DNA of 64,000 bases from Aromatoleum diolicum (GTDB taxonomy: Bacteria; Pseudomonadota; Gammaproteobacteria; Burkholderiales; Rhodocyclaceae). Below are positions 44,041 through 54,557 of the stretch, piece after piece (positions within the stretch are counted from its first letter, which is position 1; each line of letters starts with the position of its first letter). Made by a program: the position numbers and the translations under genes. The DNA lies in assembly GCF_012910955.1 (NCBI RefSeq), contig NZ_WTVQ01000009.1, positions 62,001 to 126,000 on the forward strand. The letters are read 5' to 3'. Under the pieces are notes generated by a model that did not search any database, was not told the origin of the DNA, and saw only the letters and a program-made list of their open reading frames with translations.

Positions 44041-44429
44041 CCTGGTGGCGCATGCGCATGTCTCCATTCGTTGACAATGCTCAAACTCCCGGCAGAAAAA
44101 TCCGCAAGTGTCATCCGCGCTTCCTATAGTTTTCAGGGACGGTACCGACCGTGACACTCCATCGATGCTGAGGCTGATTGTAAAGACGCGAGCGGGGTGA
44201 ACAGCCCGTTCCGAATGGCGATCTCGACGACCATGAGGAGATCGGATCATGCGACGGCACGCCGAATCTTACCCTGCCGTTGACGCACACCAAACGCGCC
44301 GCCTGATCTGTGCATGACAGGCAACCCGGGTTGCTTCCGATACCAGGAGGCGACGCTCTCCCAGTGCTTCCTGCCTGGCACGCAAGATTTCGCGGGTACG
44401 TGTCGTTGTTCTCAAACGAGGCAATCGAA
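44041..44429. other. Non-coding stretch at the left junction of the inserted segment
   Basis: About 390 bp between the uvrA remnant and the PD40 gene. It is less GC-rich than the flanks and has no convincing gene; open frames that run into the PD40 gene from 44310 lack a ribosome site. No inverted terminal repeat, integrase or tRNA remnant was seen. It presumably holds the PD40 gene promoter. Confidence 0.45.
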
Positions 44430-45839
44430 ATGAAACACGAGATTCCGGGGCTGTCTCTCAATACGCAACCGATCAGGACCAAGGGACTCTGCCGTTCGAC
44501 TTTGCTCGGCGTGCTATTCGTCGCGTTACTGTTTGGTCTGGCGCAGTCGGTGGCAGCCCAGCTCACGTCCGCGAATGGAAAGATTGCCTACGTTGAATGC
44601 GGGTCGAGCACGCATCCCTGGTTTTCCCCGCAGTGCGATATCTGGATCATGAATCCGGATGGCACCGAACCAACCAACGTCACCAATACGCCGGACCTGA
44701 ATGAAATAAACCCGGCCTGGTCGGCTGACGGGACGAAGGTCGCTTATATCGAAGGCTGGAACGGCGTCAACTATCTCAAGATGGTGGATCTTGGCATCGA
44801 TGGCACGGGAAGGGCCATCACGACCATCACGGAGGAGTACTCCTATCAGTTCGGCCCCACCTGGTCACCCGGCGGGACACAGATCGCGCTTGTACGCCAG
44901 GTTCCAGGCGTCGTCTTTTCAATTCAGTTCGACATCATTGTCATGAACGTTGACGGCAGTGGGGAAATCAACATCACGAATTCCGATGTCGATGAAATGG
45001 ACCCTGCCTGGTCGCCGGACGGCAGCAGGATTGCTTTTGCCAGTGTGAGACCCGAGCATTACCTCGACCCGATCACCGGAACTCCGACCACTGGCGGACA
45101 GTGGGAAATTGTCACGGTCAACCCTGACGGCAGCGGTGAACAGATCGTGTCTGCGGGCGACACCGGGACGCCGCGAGCGCAATATCTGGAAGAAGATCGA
45201 AGCCCCGCCTGGTCGCCGGACAGCAGCATGATTGTTTTCATGAGTCAGGCTCAGATACCGTCTTGCTGCGGTAACTGGCAGATTTGGGCGGTAAATCGCG
45301 ACGGTACCAGCATCACCAATCTCACCGACGATGAAACGGTCAATGACGGGTCCCCGTCGTGGTCTCCAGACGGCACACAGATCGTATTCTCGCGCGCCAC
45401 CGGATCGGGTGGATTCGACCTCTACACGATGCCCACTCCGAGCACCCTGTCGTTAACCGCGGCGACGCTCTCGTTCGCCACAACCGTGCAGGCGGCAGCG
45501 TCCGCTACGCGGTTGGCCATGAACGCGAGCGATGCGGACTGGGGGCGTGATCCGAATTCTGCGCCTACGACCGGCAGTTACGCCCTCTTTGTTTCAGTTT
45601 CGCTGAACGGTAAAGGCGCTGGAGGCACTGTGACGAGCACACCGGCGGGCATCAAATGCGGACGCGATTGTTCCGCAATCTACCCGACTGACACTTGGGT
45701 GACCTTGTCCGCGACACCGAAGAAAGGTTCGCAGTTTTCCGGCTGGTCAGGCGCATGCGGGTCGGCGGCCGGTTCGGTTTGCTCTGTCTTGATGAACGAT
45801 GCCAAGACGGTCAGGGCCGACTTTACGCGCAACAAATAA
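44430..45839 (+). CDS. Secreted TolB/PD40-type beta-propeller protein with C-terminal bacterial repeat domain
   Basis: A 469-residue exported protein. A signal peptide (about 21-47, LLGVLFVALLFGLAQSVAAQ) is followed by five or six PD40 propeller units marked by PAWSADGTKVAY, PTWSPGGTQIAL, PAWSPDGSRIAF, PAWSPDSSMIVF and PSWSPDGTQIVF. The C-terminal 90 residues (GGTVTSTPAGIKCGRDCS, FSGWSGACG, VRADFT) form the InlB-B-like bacterial repeat found in surface proteins, with two cysteine pairs. GC is about 55% in the 60 bases I counted (44641-44700), well below its neighbours, so it is probably acquired. ATG 44430 has GAGG eight bases upstream. Function unknown; binding of a surface ligand is plausible. 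Confidence 0.8.
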   Translation: MKHEIPGLSLNTQPIRTKGLCRSTLLGVLFVALLFGLAQSVAAQLTSANGKIAYVECGSSTHPWFSPQCDIWIMNPDGTEPTNVTNTPDLNEINPAWSADGTKVAYIEGWNGVNYLKMVDLGIDGTGRAITTITEEYSYQFGPTWSPGGTQIALVRQVPGVVFSIQFDIIVMNVDGSGEINITNSDVDEMDPAWSPDGSRIAFASVRPEHYLDPITGTPTTGGQWEIVTVNPDGSGEQIVSAGDTGTPRAQYLEEDRSPAWSPDSSMIVFMSQAQIPSCCGNWQIWAVNRDGTSITNLTDDETVNDGSPSWSPDGTQIVFSRATGSGGFDLYTMPTPSTLSLTAATLSFATTVQAAASATRLAMNASDADWGRDPNSAPTTGSYALFVSVSLNGKGAGGTVTSTPAGIKCGRDCSAIYPTDTWVTLSATPKKGSQFSGWSGACGSAAGSVCSVLMNDAKTVRADFTRNK

Positions 45840-45945
45840 TCATCGGGCACGGGCCGTGAGGCAAGACATGAGGCCGCCCCGAAGATGGAAGACGCCGATG
45901 CGCGTCGTCGGGGCCAGCAACGATCAGGCCAGGAGTGACTGAATC

Positions 45946-47607
45946 ATGCAACGACAACAGTATTCTCATTCCCCCAATGAAGGGCAAGTAACGCGCCGCC
46001 TCATCGGCGCGGCGATGGTGGTGCTGATGCTCTTGGCCGGAATGAGCCTTCAGGTGGGTGCCGCCACCACCGAGCCGGTGCTGCAGTGGACGGCGGGCGG
46101 CCTCTCCGCAGGCACCGACAGCGTCGGCCAGGCGGCCCGCGTCGCGACCGACGCCTGGGGCAACGTCGCGGTGCTGTCCGGCCCCAGCGGCCGCGATCTC
46201 GCGCTCACGAGCTATACCGAAAACGGCATCCTGCGCTGGCGCAGCACGCTCAGCCCGGCGTCGGGCACCTTCGCCGGCGACTGGGTGGCCGCGGCGCCGA
46301 ACGGCGACTTCGTGGCGGTCGGCCACAACGTGACTAGCAGCGGCAATCCGATCCAGATCACGCTCGCCCGATTCGACGCCAATGGCGCGCTGCTGTGGCG
46401 GAAGGAGCCGTCGGTCGGCTTCTTCCCGACGGTCGGGCGGATCGTCGTCGACACGGACGGCAACGCCTACCTCGCGGCATCGGGACGCGGCACCGGTCGT
46501 TTCGTGCAGAAGTACAGTCCCACTGGCGAGCTGCTGTGGTCGCAACTGGATGCGAGTGCCGGGGGGTTCGTGATCGCCGCCTCGCTGGCACTGAGTCCGG
46601 ACGGCAGCGACGTCGTCGTGACCGGCAGCGTCTCGGGTGGCGCGGTGTGGAATACCGCTGTGCATGACGCCGCAACCGGGGTGCGCAAGTGGCAGGCAAC
46701 GGCGGCGGAAGGCTTGGGCGCGCTGGACGTCGTCGTCGATGCAACGCGCGTGTACGTGACCGGGCAGGGCGCGACGGGTGGCGGGACGCCCGCGCTGACC
46801 TACTACCTCAGCGTCGTGGCCTACGACCGGACGACCGGAAAGCGCCTGTGGCGGACCGACAGGAAACCCGCGGACAGTTCGGGCGCAACCGGTTTGCGCA
46901 TGAGCCTGGCGCCGGATGGCAGCCTGGCCGTCGCAGGGCATGCGTACCGCGGATTCCTCGACTGGTACACAGTGGCACTGGAAAAGACAGGTGCCGTACG
47001 CTGGGAGGCGGTCCGCGACGGCGGATTGAATACCGATGAAATCCCGCGCGTGGTGCTGGTCCTGCCCGACGGCACGACCGTCGTGAGCGGCCCCGGCGGG
47101 CCCAACCTCCCCGGCGGCTACATCCCCGGCGTCACCACCGGCTACAGCTCGGGCGGCGCGCGCCTGTGGGAAGCCTTTTCGGCGATGGCGACCACATGGG
47201 CGACGGCCCTGCCGAACGGCAACGTCTGTGCCGTCGGCGGCTACGACGCGTTGATCAACTGCTGGTCGGTGCCGCCGAATGACGCGACCGAGCCTCCGCC
47301 GCCACCTCCACCGCCCCCGCTGCTCGCTCCGACCGCCCCGACGAACCTCGCGGCGAGTTCGAGCGTGCGCCGCCGGATCGAGCTCGGCTGGACCAACACG
47401 GCGACCAACGCGACCTCGATCACGGTCGAACGCTGCTTGGGAAGCGGCTGCGCGAACTTCGCGGCCGTCTCCCTGCTCGCTCCAACGGCAAATCGGTGGA
47501 CCGACGCGAGCGTGAAATCGAGATCGACCTATTCCTACCGGCTCCGGGCGTCCAACAGCGCCGGGACTTCCCCGTATTCGAACACCGCGACGGCAACAGC
47601 GCGCTGA
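45946..47607 (+). CDS. Secreted beta-propeller protein with proline linker and fibronectin type III domain
   Basis: A 553-residue exported protein. A signal anchor (about 18-40, LIGAAMVVLMLLAGMSLQVGA) precedes a PQQ-like propeller of about 400 residues with repeated units such as ARVATDAWGNVAVLSGPSG, GRIVVDTDGNAYLAASG and MSLAPDGSLAVAGHA. A run of nine prolines links to an FN3 domain (PTAPTNLAASSSVRRRIELG to YSYRLRASNSAGTSPYSNT). AGGAG lies ten bases before the ATG. It is 106 bp after the PD40 gene and ends 9 bp from the convergent uvrA stop. It has no enzyme signature. It probably came in with the PD40 gene. Confidence 0.78.
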   Translation: MQRQQYSHSPNEGQVTRRLIGAAMVVLMLLAGMSLQVGAATTEPVLQWTAGGLSAGTDSVGQAARVATDAWGNVAVLSGPSGRDLALTSYTENGILRWRSTLSPASGTFAGDWVAAAPNGDFVAVGHNVTSSGNPIQITLARFDANGALLWRKEPSVGFFPTVGRIVVDTDGNAYLAASGRGTGRFVQKYSPTGELLWSQLDASAGGFVIAASLALSPDGSDVVVTGSVSGGAVWNTAVHDAATGVRKWQATAAEGLGALDVVVDATRVYVTGQGATGGGTPALTYYLSVVAYDRTTGKRLWRTDRKPADSSGATGLRMSLAPDGSLAVAGHAYRGFLDWYTVALEKTGAVRWEAVRDGGLNTDEIPRVVLVLPDGTTVVSGPGGPNLPGGYIPGVTTGYSSGGARLWEAFSAMATTWATALPNGNVCAVGGYDALINCWSVPPNDATEPPPPPPPPPLLAPTAPTNLAASSSVRRRIELGWTNTATNATSITVERCLGSGCANFAAVSLLAPTANRWTDASVKSRSTYSYRLRASNSAGTSPYSNTATATAR

Positions 47608-47616
47608 ACGCGCCGC

Positions 47617-50600
47617 TCAACCAGCGGCTTTTTTCGCCTTCGCACGACGGACTGGCACGGGCGCGGCAGCAGCGCCGCGCCCTTCGTCGCCTGAAGGACG
47701 CGCCCGCGCGGCCAGAAACTCCGCGAGGATGCGCGCGGTGTGCGAGCCAGGCGTAGCGCACACCTCGGCGACCGGCCCCTGCGCGACGATGCGCCCGCCG
47801 CCGTCGCCGCCTTCGGGGCCGAGGTCGATCAGCCAGTCGGCCTCGGCCATGACGTCGAGGTCGTGCTCGATCGCGAGCACGGTGTGGCCGGCGTCGGCGA
47901 GGCGGTGCAGCACGCGGATCAGCTTGTCGACGTCGGCCATGTGGAGTCCCACGGTGGGCTCGTCGAGCACGTACAGGGTATGTTTTTCCGCCGGCAGCGG
48001 GCGGCCGCCGGTCGCCGCCGATTCGCCGGCGCGCCCTCTCACTTTCGCCAGTTCGGTGACGAGCTTGATGCGCTGCGCCTCGCCACCCGAGAGCGTCGGG
48101 CTGGGCTGGCCGAGCGTCAGATAACCGAGGCCGACGTCTTGCAAGAGCGCCAGCGGGTGCGCGATCCCCGGGTGGGCGGCGAAGAAGTCGACGGCCTCGT
48201 CGACCGGCATCGCGAGCACGTCGGCGATGCTCTTGTCGCGCCAGCGCACGGTCAGCGTCTCGGGGTTGAAGCGCGCGCCGCGGCAGGCGTCGCAGGGCAG
48301 CTTGACGTCGGGCAGGAAGCTCATCTCGACGGTCGTCTGGCCCTGGCCTTCGCACACCGGACAGCGGCCGGCGCCGGTGTTGAAGGAGAAGCGCGACGCG
48401 TTCCAGCCACGCGTCCTGGCCTCAAAGGTCTCGGCGAAGAGCTTGCGGATCGCGTCCCAGAAGCCGACGTAAGTCGCCGGGCACGAGCGCGGGGTCTTGC
48501 CGATCGGCGTCTGGTCGACTTCGAGCACGCGGCCGACCGCCTGCCAGCCGTCGATGCGTGCGCAGCCGACCGGATCGGCCGTGCTCGACTGTGCTTCGCC
48601 GCGGCGGCGCGCACGCTGCGCGTCCGGGTCGCCGAGCAGCGCGTGCAGGCTGGCGTGGATGACGTCGCGCGCAAGTGTCGATTTGCCCGAGCCGGACACG
48701 CCGGTGACGACCGTCAGGCGCCCGAGCGGCACGCGCGCCGCGACCGACTGCAGGTTGTGCAGCCGCGCCTCGCGCACGACGAGCGACGGATGGTCGGCGT
48801 CGACGCCTTTCGGCGGACATAACGGGTGCTGCAGCGGCGCACGGAAGCAGGCGCCGGTCGCGGAGGCCGGCGCAGCCATCAGGTCCGCGAGCGTGCCTTC
48901 GGCGACGACTTCGCCACCGCGCACGCCGGCGCCGGGGCCGAGGTCGATGACGTGGTCGGCGCGGCGGATGGTGTCCTCGTCGTGCTCGACGACGAGCAGG
49001 GTGTTGCCGCGGTCGCGGAGCCGCTCGAGGGTGTCGAGCAGCATGCGGTTGTCGCGCGGATGCAGGCCGATCGTCGGCTCGTCGAGGATGTAGCACACGC
49101 CGCGCAGGTTCGAGCCCAGCTGTGCGGCAAGACGGATGCGCTGCGCCTCGCCACCGGACAGGGTCGGCGCGCCTCGGTCGAGCGCGAGGTAGGCGAGGCC
49201 GACCTGTTGCAGGAAGTCGAGTCGCCCGCGGATCTCGGTCACGAGGTCGCGTGCGATGTCGGTCTCGCGGCCGGCGAGCGCGAGGCTGTCGAAGAAGCCG
49301 GCGACTTTCGCGACCGGCTGCGCCGACAACTCGTGGATGCCGAGCTCGCGAAAACGCACCGCGCGCGCGACCGGGTTCAGACGGGCGCCGTCGCAGGTCG
49401 GGCAGACTTCGTCGGTGACCTGTTCGGTCTCCGCGAGGTCCAGCTCGTTCGCATCCTCGACGCGGCCGATGGTGCGCTGGCCGGTGCCGTAGCAACTGGG
49501 GCACCAGCCGTGCTTGGCGTTGTACGAGAACAGGCGCGGATCGGGTTCGGGAAAACTGTCGCCGCAGGACGGACAGGCGCGCAGCGTCGAGAAGGTCAGC
49601 GGGACGGCCCCGACCTTGCCGAGTTCCAGCACCTTGACGACACCCTTGCCGTGCGCGAGCGCCTCGGCGAGCTGGGTGCGCAGCGCGGCCTCGTGCTCGG
49701 GCGCGACGACGACCATGCCGACCGGCAGCTCGATGGTGTGTTCGACGTAACGGTCCAGCCGCGGCCACTTCGCCGTCGGCAGGTAGTAGCTGTCGACGCG
49801 CAGCTGCGCATAGCCCTTGCCCTTGGCCCATTTCGCGAGCGCCGTGTACAGGCCCTTGCGGTTGGTCACCAGCGGCGCGAGGAGTTCGACCGAGGCGCCG
49901 CGAAAATCGCGCAGGATCTGCGCGGCGATCGCGTCGAAGCTCTGCGGCGACACCGGGATGTCGCACTTCGGGCAGTACTGCGTGCCGAGCTTGACGTACA
50001 GCAGGCGCAGGAAGGGCTGGATCTCGGTCAGCGTGCCGACCGTGCTCTTGCGGCCGCCGCGGCTCACGCGCTGCTCGATCGCGACCGTCGGCGGGATGCC
50101 GAACAGCGCATCGACGTCGGGGCGCGCGGCCGGCTGCACGAACTGGCGCGCGTAGGCGTTGAGCGATTCGAGGTAGCGGCGCTGGCCTTCGCCGAACACG
50201 ATGTCGAAGGCCAGCGTCGATTTGCCCGAGCCGGACAGGCCGGTAATGACGGTGAAGCGGTCGCGCGGGATCGTCAGGCTGACGTTCTTCAGGTTGTGCT
50301 CGCGCGCGTGACGGATCTCGATCACCGGCGCGGCGATCGGCCGGTAACGCGCAACCGGCTCGGCAACGGCGGCGGGCTTGCCGAGCGCACCGGCGTAGGC
50401 GGCGAGCGCCCGGCCGGTGTGCGATGCGGCGCAGGCCATGACCGTCTGAGGCGTGCCGGCGACGACCAGTTCGCCGCCCGCCTCGCCGCCTTCGGGGCCG
50501 AGGTCGAGGATCCAGTCGGCGGCGAGCAGCACGTCGAGGTTGTGTTCGATGACGACCAGCGCGTGGCCGGCGTCGAGCAGCTTCTCGAAGGCGCGCAGCA

Positions 50601-53400
50601 GGGTCGCGACGTCCTCGAAATGCAGGCCGGTGGTGGGTTCGTCGAACAGGAACAGCAGGCGCCCGGGGGCGGCCTTCGCCTTGGACTTCTTGCCGGCGAG
50701 TTTCGCCGCTTCGGCGAGATGGCCGGCAAGCTTCAGGCGCTGCGCCTCGCCGCCGGACAGCGTCGGTACCGGCTGGCCGAGGCGCAGGTAGTCGAGGCCG
50801 ACGTCGGCGAGCGGCGCGAGCGCGGCCTGCACCGCCGGCTGGTCGGCGAAGAAGGCCAGCGCCTCGGACACCGTCATCTCGAGCACGTCGGCGACCGACT
50901 TGTCGCGCCAATCAAGTTCCAGCACTTCCGGCCGGTAGCGCTTGCCGTCGCAGTCCGGGCAGCGCAGATAGACGTCGGACAGGAACTGCATCTCGACATG
51001 TTCGAAACCGGAGCCGTTGCAGGTCGGGCAGCGCCCGGTGCCGGCGTTGAAGCTGAAGGTGCCGGGGGTGTAGCCGCGACTCTGTGCGTCCGGCAGCGCC
51101 GCGAACAGCGCGCGGATCGCGTCCCATGCACCAACGTAGCTGACCGGGTTCGAACGCGCGCTCTTGCCGATCGCCGACTGGTCGACCATCACGACGCCGG
51201 CCAATTGCTCGACGCCTTCGAAACGCTCGAACACGCCGGGGGCGTCGGCACTCTGGCCGAAATGCTTGGCGAGCGCCGGATACAGCACGTCCTGGATCAG
51301 GCTCGACTTGCCGGAGCCGGAGACGCCGGACACGCACACCAGCTTGCCGAGCGGAATGGCGATGTCGATGTCGCGCAGGTTGTGCTGGCGTGCACCGACG
51401 AGACGCAGCACCGGGTCGTCCGCCGCCACCGGGCGCGACTGGCGGCCCGCATCGACGCGCTTGCGGCCGGCGAGGTAGGCGCCGGTCAGCGACGCCGGAT
51501 CGGCGGCGATTTCGGCGGGCGTCGCATAGGCGACGATCTCGCCACCGCGTTCGCCGGGGCCGGGACCGATGTCGAGCAGACGGTCGGCGGCGCGCATCAG
51601 CTGCGGGTCGTGTTCGACGACGACCAGCGTATTGCCGGCGTCGCGCAGGCGCGTCATCACCGCAAGGATGCGATCGATATCGCGCGGATGCAGGCCGATC
51701 GACGGTTCGTCGAGGACGAACAGGGTATTCACCAGCGACGTGCCGAGCGCGGTGGTGAGATTGATGCGCTGCACTTCGCCGCCGGACAGGGTGCGCGACT
51801 GGCGGTCGAGGGTCAGGTAGGCGAGGCCGACGTTGGCGAGATAGTCGAGGCGGCTGCGGATCTCGTTCAGCAGCAGGTCCGTCGCCTCGTCGAGTCCATC
51901 GGGCAGCTGGAGATTGGCAATGAAATCGCGCACGCGGCTGATCGGCAGCGCCATCAGTTCGTGGATCGCGAGGCCGGGCAGGGTGCCGAGCGATTTCGGG
52001 TGGCGCGGGTAGTTCGGGGATGGGAATTCGGAGGCTAAATCCGCCGCCGCCGCGGGGGCTTCCGGTGCTCGTTGAACGCGTGGCGGACGCCTCGCCCCGA
52101 AAGCCACCGTGGCGGCGGCTGCGTCGGGGGCATTCTCCGGGTTGTTTGTGTGACCCTGGCCTTCGCCGCCGAGCCGCCACAGCAGCGCCTCCGGCTTCAG
52201 CCGCGCGCCGTGGCACGCCGGGCATTGCGTATAGCTGCGGTAGCGCGACAGCAGCACGCGGATGTGCATCTTGTAGGCCTTGCTCTCGAGCCAGTCGAAG
52301 AAGTGGCGCACGCCGTACCACTTGCGCGGCCACGACGCCTCCCAGCTCTTCCATTCGGCGTCGCCTTCGAGCAGCCACTGGCGATGTTCGGGCGGCAGAT
52401 CGCGGAACGGGATGTCCATCGCCACGCCATCCTTCTTCGCCATCTTCACGAGGTCGTCCTGGCACTCGCGGAAGCTCGCCGTCTGCCAGGGTTTCACCGC
52501 GCCTTCGGCGAGCGTCTTCGATTCGTCCGGAATCACCAGCGAAAAGTCGACGCCGATCACGCGGCCGAAGCCGCGGCAGGTGTCGCACGCGCCGATCGGC
52601 GAGTTGAACGAGAAGAGTCCCGGACTGGGATCGCCGTAGTGGATGTCGCAGTCGGCACAGTGCAGGCCGCTGCTGAAACGCCATACCGTTTCGCCCCCTT
52701 CCTCGTCCGCGCGTTGCGCGCGCACCGCGATCCGGCCGTGGCCGTGGGTCATCCCGGTTTCGATGGCCTCGACGGCCCGGCTGCGCTCGGCGTTCGAGAA
52801 GCGGAAACGGTCCTGCACCACGTGCAACAGGTCGCCCGCCGCTGTCGATTCGCGCGCGTGAATGCGCGTATACCCCTGCTGGTTGAGCAGCGCGGTGACT
52901 TCGGCTTCGGTGAAGCTTTTCGGCACCGGCACCGCGAAGGTCAGCACCAGACGCGGATCGTCGGCCGCGCAGCGCTCGGCGAGCGCCGCATGGATGCTGT
53001 CCGGATCGTCGCGGCGCACCTCGGCACCGCAGCCGCGGCAGAAGAGCTTCGCGCCACGGGCGTAGAGCAGCTTGAAGTGGTCGGTCAGCTCGGTCATCGT
53101 GCCGACCGTCGAGCGCGAACTGCGCACCGGATTGGTCTGGTCGATCGCGATCGCCGGCGGCACGCCCTCGATGCGGTCGACGCGCGGCTTGTCCATGCGG
53201 TCGAGGAACTGCCGCGCGTAGGGCGAAAAAGTCTCGACGTAGCGGCGCTGGCCTTCCGCGTACAGGGTGTCGAACACCAGCGAGGACTTGCCCGAGCCGG
53301 ACACCCCGGTCACGACCGTAAGCTCGTTCAGCGCGATGTCGAGCGACAGGTTCTTGAGATTGTTCTGGCTCGCGCCGACGATGCGGATGCAGTCGGACAT
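47617..53400 (-). CDS. uvrA: Double-length UvrA: two UvrA units fused head to tail
   Basis: A 1927-residue ABC-type excinuclease subunit, twice the usual ~940. Unit 1 (1 to about 1010) has Walker A motifs [20 protein letters not shown] and [20 protein letters not shown]; unit 2 (about 1020 to end) has [20 protein letters not shown] and [20 protein letters not shown], each with an LSGGEAQR or LSGGEVQR signature. Zinc-finger CxxC pairs occur in both (e.g. [33 protein letters not shown]). Each unit alone would carry two ATPases and dimerise; the fusion should act as a built-in dimer in nucleotide excision repair. A Pro/Ala-rich insertion occupies about 407-472. Fused UvrA paralogues are known in proteobacteria. 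It starts 3 bp after the lipoprotein gene stop. Confidence 0.93.
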   Translation of the reverse strand: MSDCIRIVGASQNNLKNLSLDIALNELTVVTGVSGSGKSSLVFDTLYAEGQRRYVETFSPYARQFLDRMDKPRVDRIEGVPPAIAIDQTNPVRSSRSTVGTMTELTDHFKLLYARGAKLFCRGCGAEVRRDDPDSIHAALAERCAADDPRLVLTFAVPVPKSFTEAEVTALLNQQGYTRIHARESTAAGDLLHVVQDRFRFSNAERSRAVEAIETGMTHGHGRIAVRAQRADEEGGETVWRFSSGLHCADCDIHYGDPSPGLFSFNSPIGACDTCRGFGRVIGVDFSLVIPDESKTLAEGAVKPWQTASFRECQDDLVKMAKKDGVAMDIPFRDLPPEHRQWLLEGDAEWKSWEASWPRKWYGVRHFFDWLESKAYKMHIRVLLSRYRSYTQCPACHGARLKPEALLWRLGGEGQGHTNNPENAPDAAAATVAFGARRPPRVQRAPEAPAAAADLASEFPSPNYPRHPKSLGTLPGLAIHELMALPISRVRDFIANLQLPDGLDEATDLLLNEIRSRLDYLANVGLAYLTLDRQSRTLSGGEVQRINLTTALGTSLVNTLFVLDEPSIGLHPRDIDRILAVMTRLRDAGNTLVVVEHDPQLMRAADRLLDIGPGPGERGGEIVAYATPAEIAADPASLTGAYLAGRKRVDAGRQSRPVAADDPVLRLVGARQHNLRDIDIAIPLGKLVCVSGVSGSGKSSLIQDVLYPALAKHFGQSADAPGVFERFEGVEQLAGVVMVDQSAIGKSARSNPVSYVGAWDAIRALFAALPDAQSRGYTPGTFSFNAGTGRCPTCNGSGFEHVEMQFLSDVYLRCPDCDGKRYRPEVLELDWRDKSVADVLEMTVSEALAFFADQPAVQAALAPLADVGLDYLRLGQPVPTLSGGEAQRLKLAGHLAEAAKLAGKKSKAKAAPGRLLFLFDEPTTGLHFEDVATLLRAFEKLLDAGHALVVIEHNLDVLLAADWILDLGPEGGEAGGELVVAGTPQTVMACAASHTGRALAAYAGALGKPAAVAEPVARYRPIAAPVIEIRHAREHNLKNVSLTIPRDRFTVITGLSGSGKSTLAFDIVFGEGQRRYLESLNAYARQFVQPAARPDVDALFGIPPTVAIEQRVSRGGRKSTVGTLTEIQPFLRLLYVKLGTQYCPKCDIPVSPQSFDAIAAQILRDFRGASVELLAPLVTNRKGLYTALAKWAKGKGYAQLRVDSYYLPTAKWPRLDRYVEHTIELPVGMVVVAPEHEAALRTQLAEALAHGKGVVKVLELGKVGAVPLTFSTLRACPSCGDSFPEPDPRLFSYNAKHGWCPSCYGTGQRTIGRVEDANELDLAETEQVTDEVCPTCDGARLNPVARAVRFRELGIHELSAQPVAKVAGFFDSLALAGRETDIARDLVTEIRGRLDFLQQVGLAYLALDRGAPTLSGGEAQRIRLAAQLGSNLRGVCYILDEPTIGLHPRDNRMLLDTLERLRDRGNTLLVVEHDEDTIRRADHVIDLGPGAGVRGGEVVAEGTLADLMAAPASATGACFRAPLQHPLCPPKGVDADHPSLVVREARLHNLQSVAARVPLGRLTVVTGVSGSGKSTLARDVIHASLHALLGDPDAQRARRRGEAQSSTADPVGCARIDGWQAVGRVLEVDQTPIGKTPRSCPATYVGFWDAIRKLFAETFEARTRGWNASRFSFNTGAGRCPVCEGQGQTTVEMSFLPDVKLPCDACRGARFNPETLTVRWRDKSIADVLAMPVDEAVDFFAAHPGIAHPLALLQDVGLGYLTLGQPSPTLSGGEAQRIKLVTELAKVRGRAGESAATGGRPLPAEKHTLYVLDEPTVGLHMADVDKLIRVLHRLADAGHTVLAIEHDLDVMAEADWLIDLGPEGGDGGGRIVAQGPVAEVCATPGSHTARILAEFLAARARPSGDEGRGAAAAPVPVRRAKAKKAAG

Positions 53401-53403
53401 CGC

Positions 53404-53811
53404 TTACTTTTCGTCCTTGCGCGTCGCTTCCTTCACCGTTTCAACAGCTTCCTTGCCAGCCTCCTTCAGCTTTGCCGCGGTCTCGCGCGTCGCATCCAGC
53501 GCCTTCTGCGCGGCCTCCCCGGTCGCTTCCTTCGCGTCACGTGCCGCCTCGCCCGCGGTCTCGCCCGCCTGGCTGGCAGCCTCGCGGCCTTTCTCGATAC
53601 CTTCGCGCGCCGACTCCGTCACCGCCTGCGCTGCCGCCGATGCCGCTTCGCCCGCCTTCTGCACGGCTTCCCCCGCCTTCTCGGCAGATTCCTTCGCCGC
53701 CTGCACGGCATCACTTCCCGCTGTGCGCGCACGCTCGTCCGGTTGGTCGCGGCCGCAGGCGGAAAGGCCCACCGACAGGCCGGCGATCAAGACAACAGCA
53801 AAGGTCTTCAT
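53404..53811 (-). CDS. Lipoprotein with Ala/Lys/Glu-rich helical repeats
   Basis: A 135-residue product. The lipobox is GLSAC (Cys19), so it is lipidated. The rest is a long amphipathic helix of 11-residue-like units (EKAGEAVQKAGEAASAA, EKGREAASQAGETAGEAA, EATGEAAQKALDATRET) resembling LEA-like or apolipoprotein-like sequences. AAGGAA lies six bases before ATG 53811; an ATG six codons upstream is less good. It lies between uvrA and the efp terminator. It may protect the envelope during stress; this is a guess from composition. Confidence 0.75.
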   Translation of the reverse strand: MKTFAVVLIAGLSVGLSACGRDQPDERARTAGSDAVQAAKESAEKAGEAVQKAGEAASAAAQAVTESAREGIEKGREAASQAGETAGEAARDAKEATGEAAQKALDATRETAAKLKEAGKEAVETVKEATRKDEK

Positions 53812-53893
53812 GATGTTTTCCTTGCGCATGGGATGCTCAACAAGATATCGCGGTCGGCAGAAAGTTCAACGCGAACGGTATCCGAAAACGACG

Positions 53894-53918
53894 AAGGGCC
53901 CGCACTGGGCGGGCCCTT
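53894..53918 (-). terminator. Candidate terminator of efp
   Basis: AAGGGCCCGC and GCGGGCCCTT pair perfectly around a five-base loop, about 25 bp beyond the efp stop codon. On the minus strand GTCGTTTTC follows, a short T-run offset by a few bases, so termination strength is moderate. Confidence 0.65.
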
Positions 53919-53943
53919 CCGGTCGCAAGGCGAAAGCTGCGGA

Positions 53944-54501
53944 TTACTTCACGCGGGCCTTGTACTCGTCGGTACGGGTGTCGATTTCGATCTTGTCACC
54001 GATTTCGACGAAGGCCGGGACCGGCAGTTCGAAGCCGGTGCCGATCTTGGCGGGCTTCATGACCTTGCCCGAAGTGTCGCCCTTGACCGCGGGTTCGGTG
54101 TAGATCACTTCACGCACCACCGAGTTCGGCAGATCGACCGAGATCGCCTTGCCGTTGTAGAACACGACTTCGCAGGTGAGGCCGTCTTCGAGGTACTTCA
54201 GCGCGTCGGTCATGTTCTCGGCTTCGACTTCGTACTGCTCGTAGTCGGTATCCATGAACACGTACATCGGATCGGCGAAGTACGAGAAGGTCACTTCCTT
54301 CTTGTCGAGCTGGACGACTTCGAACTTGTCGTCGGCCTTGTACACCGACTCCGACGGCGCGCCGGTGAGCAGGTTCTTGAGTTTCATCTTCACGACCGCA
54401 GCGTTGCGGCCGGACTTGTTGTAATCGGCCTTCTGCACCACCAGCGGGTCGCTGCCCACCATGATGACGTTGCCGGAGCGGAGTTCCTGTGCGGTTTTCA
54501 T
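53944..54501 (-). CDS. efp: Elongation factor P, arginine type
   Basis: A 185-residue factor with the three-domain EF-P layout. The tip loop reads [19 protein letters not shown] with Arg32 where E. coli has the modified Lys34, so this is the form rhamnosylated by EarP. It relieves ribosome stalling at polyproline. The ATG at 54501 is preceded by AGGAAA, and TACAAT on the minus strand (54548-54543) is a good -10, so it can be transcribed from within the earP-efp gap. The longer open frame upstream passes into earP and is rejected. Confidence 0.97.
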   Translation of the reverse strand: MKTAQELRSGNVIMVGSDPLVVQKADYNKSGRNAAVVKMKLKNLLTGAPSESVYKADDKFEVVQLDKKEVTFSYFADPMYVFMDTDYEQYEVEAENMTDALKYLEDGLTCEVVFYNGKAISVDLPNSVVREVIYTEPAVKGDTSGKVMKPAKIGTGFELPVPAFVEIGDKIEIDTRTDEYKARVK

Positions 54502-54557
54502 GCTGTTTCCTGGAGTCGAACGGGTACGGACTGGCGCCGTGAATTGTAAAAAACCCG

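Noticed and set aside
43818-44114. A 98-codon reading frame as an independent gene
   Set aside because: Its body is the C-terminus of UvrA; the first 25 codons are unrelated junction sequence with no ribosome site, so it is a remnant.
44041-47616. A transposon or integrative element with its own integrase
   Set aside because: No transposase, integrase, terminal inverted repeat or tRNA attachment site is present; only two cargo-like genes and the duplicated uvrA end are seen.
48422-52038. Long plus- and minus-strand frames overlapping uvrA
   Set aside because: UvrA motifs run through the main frame without a break; the other frames have no motif or ribosome site.
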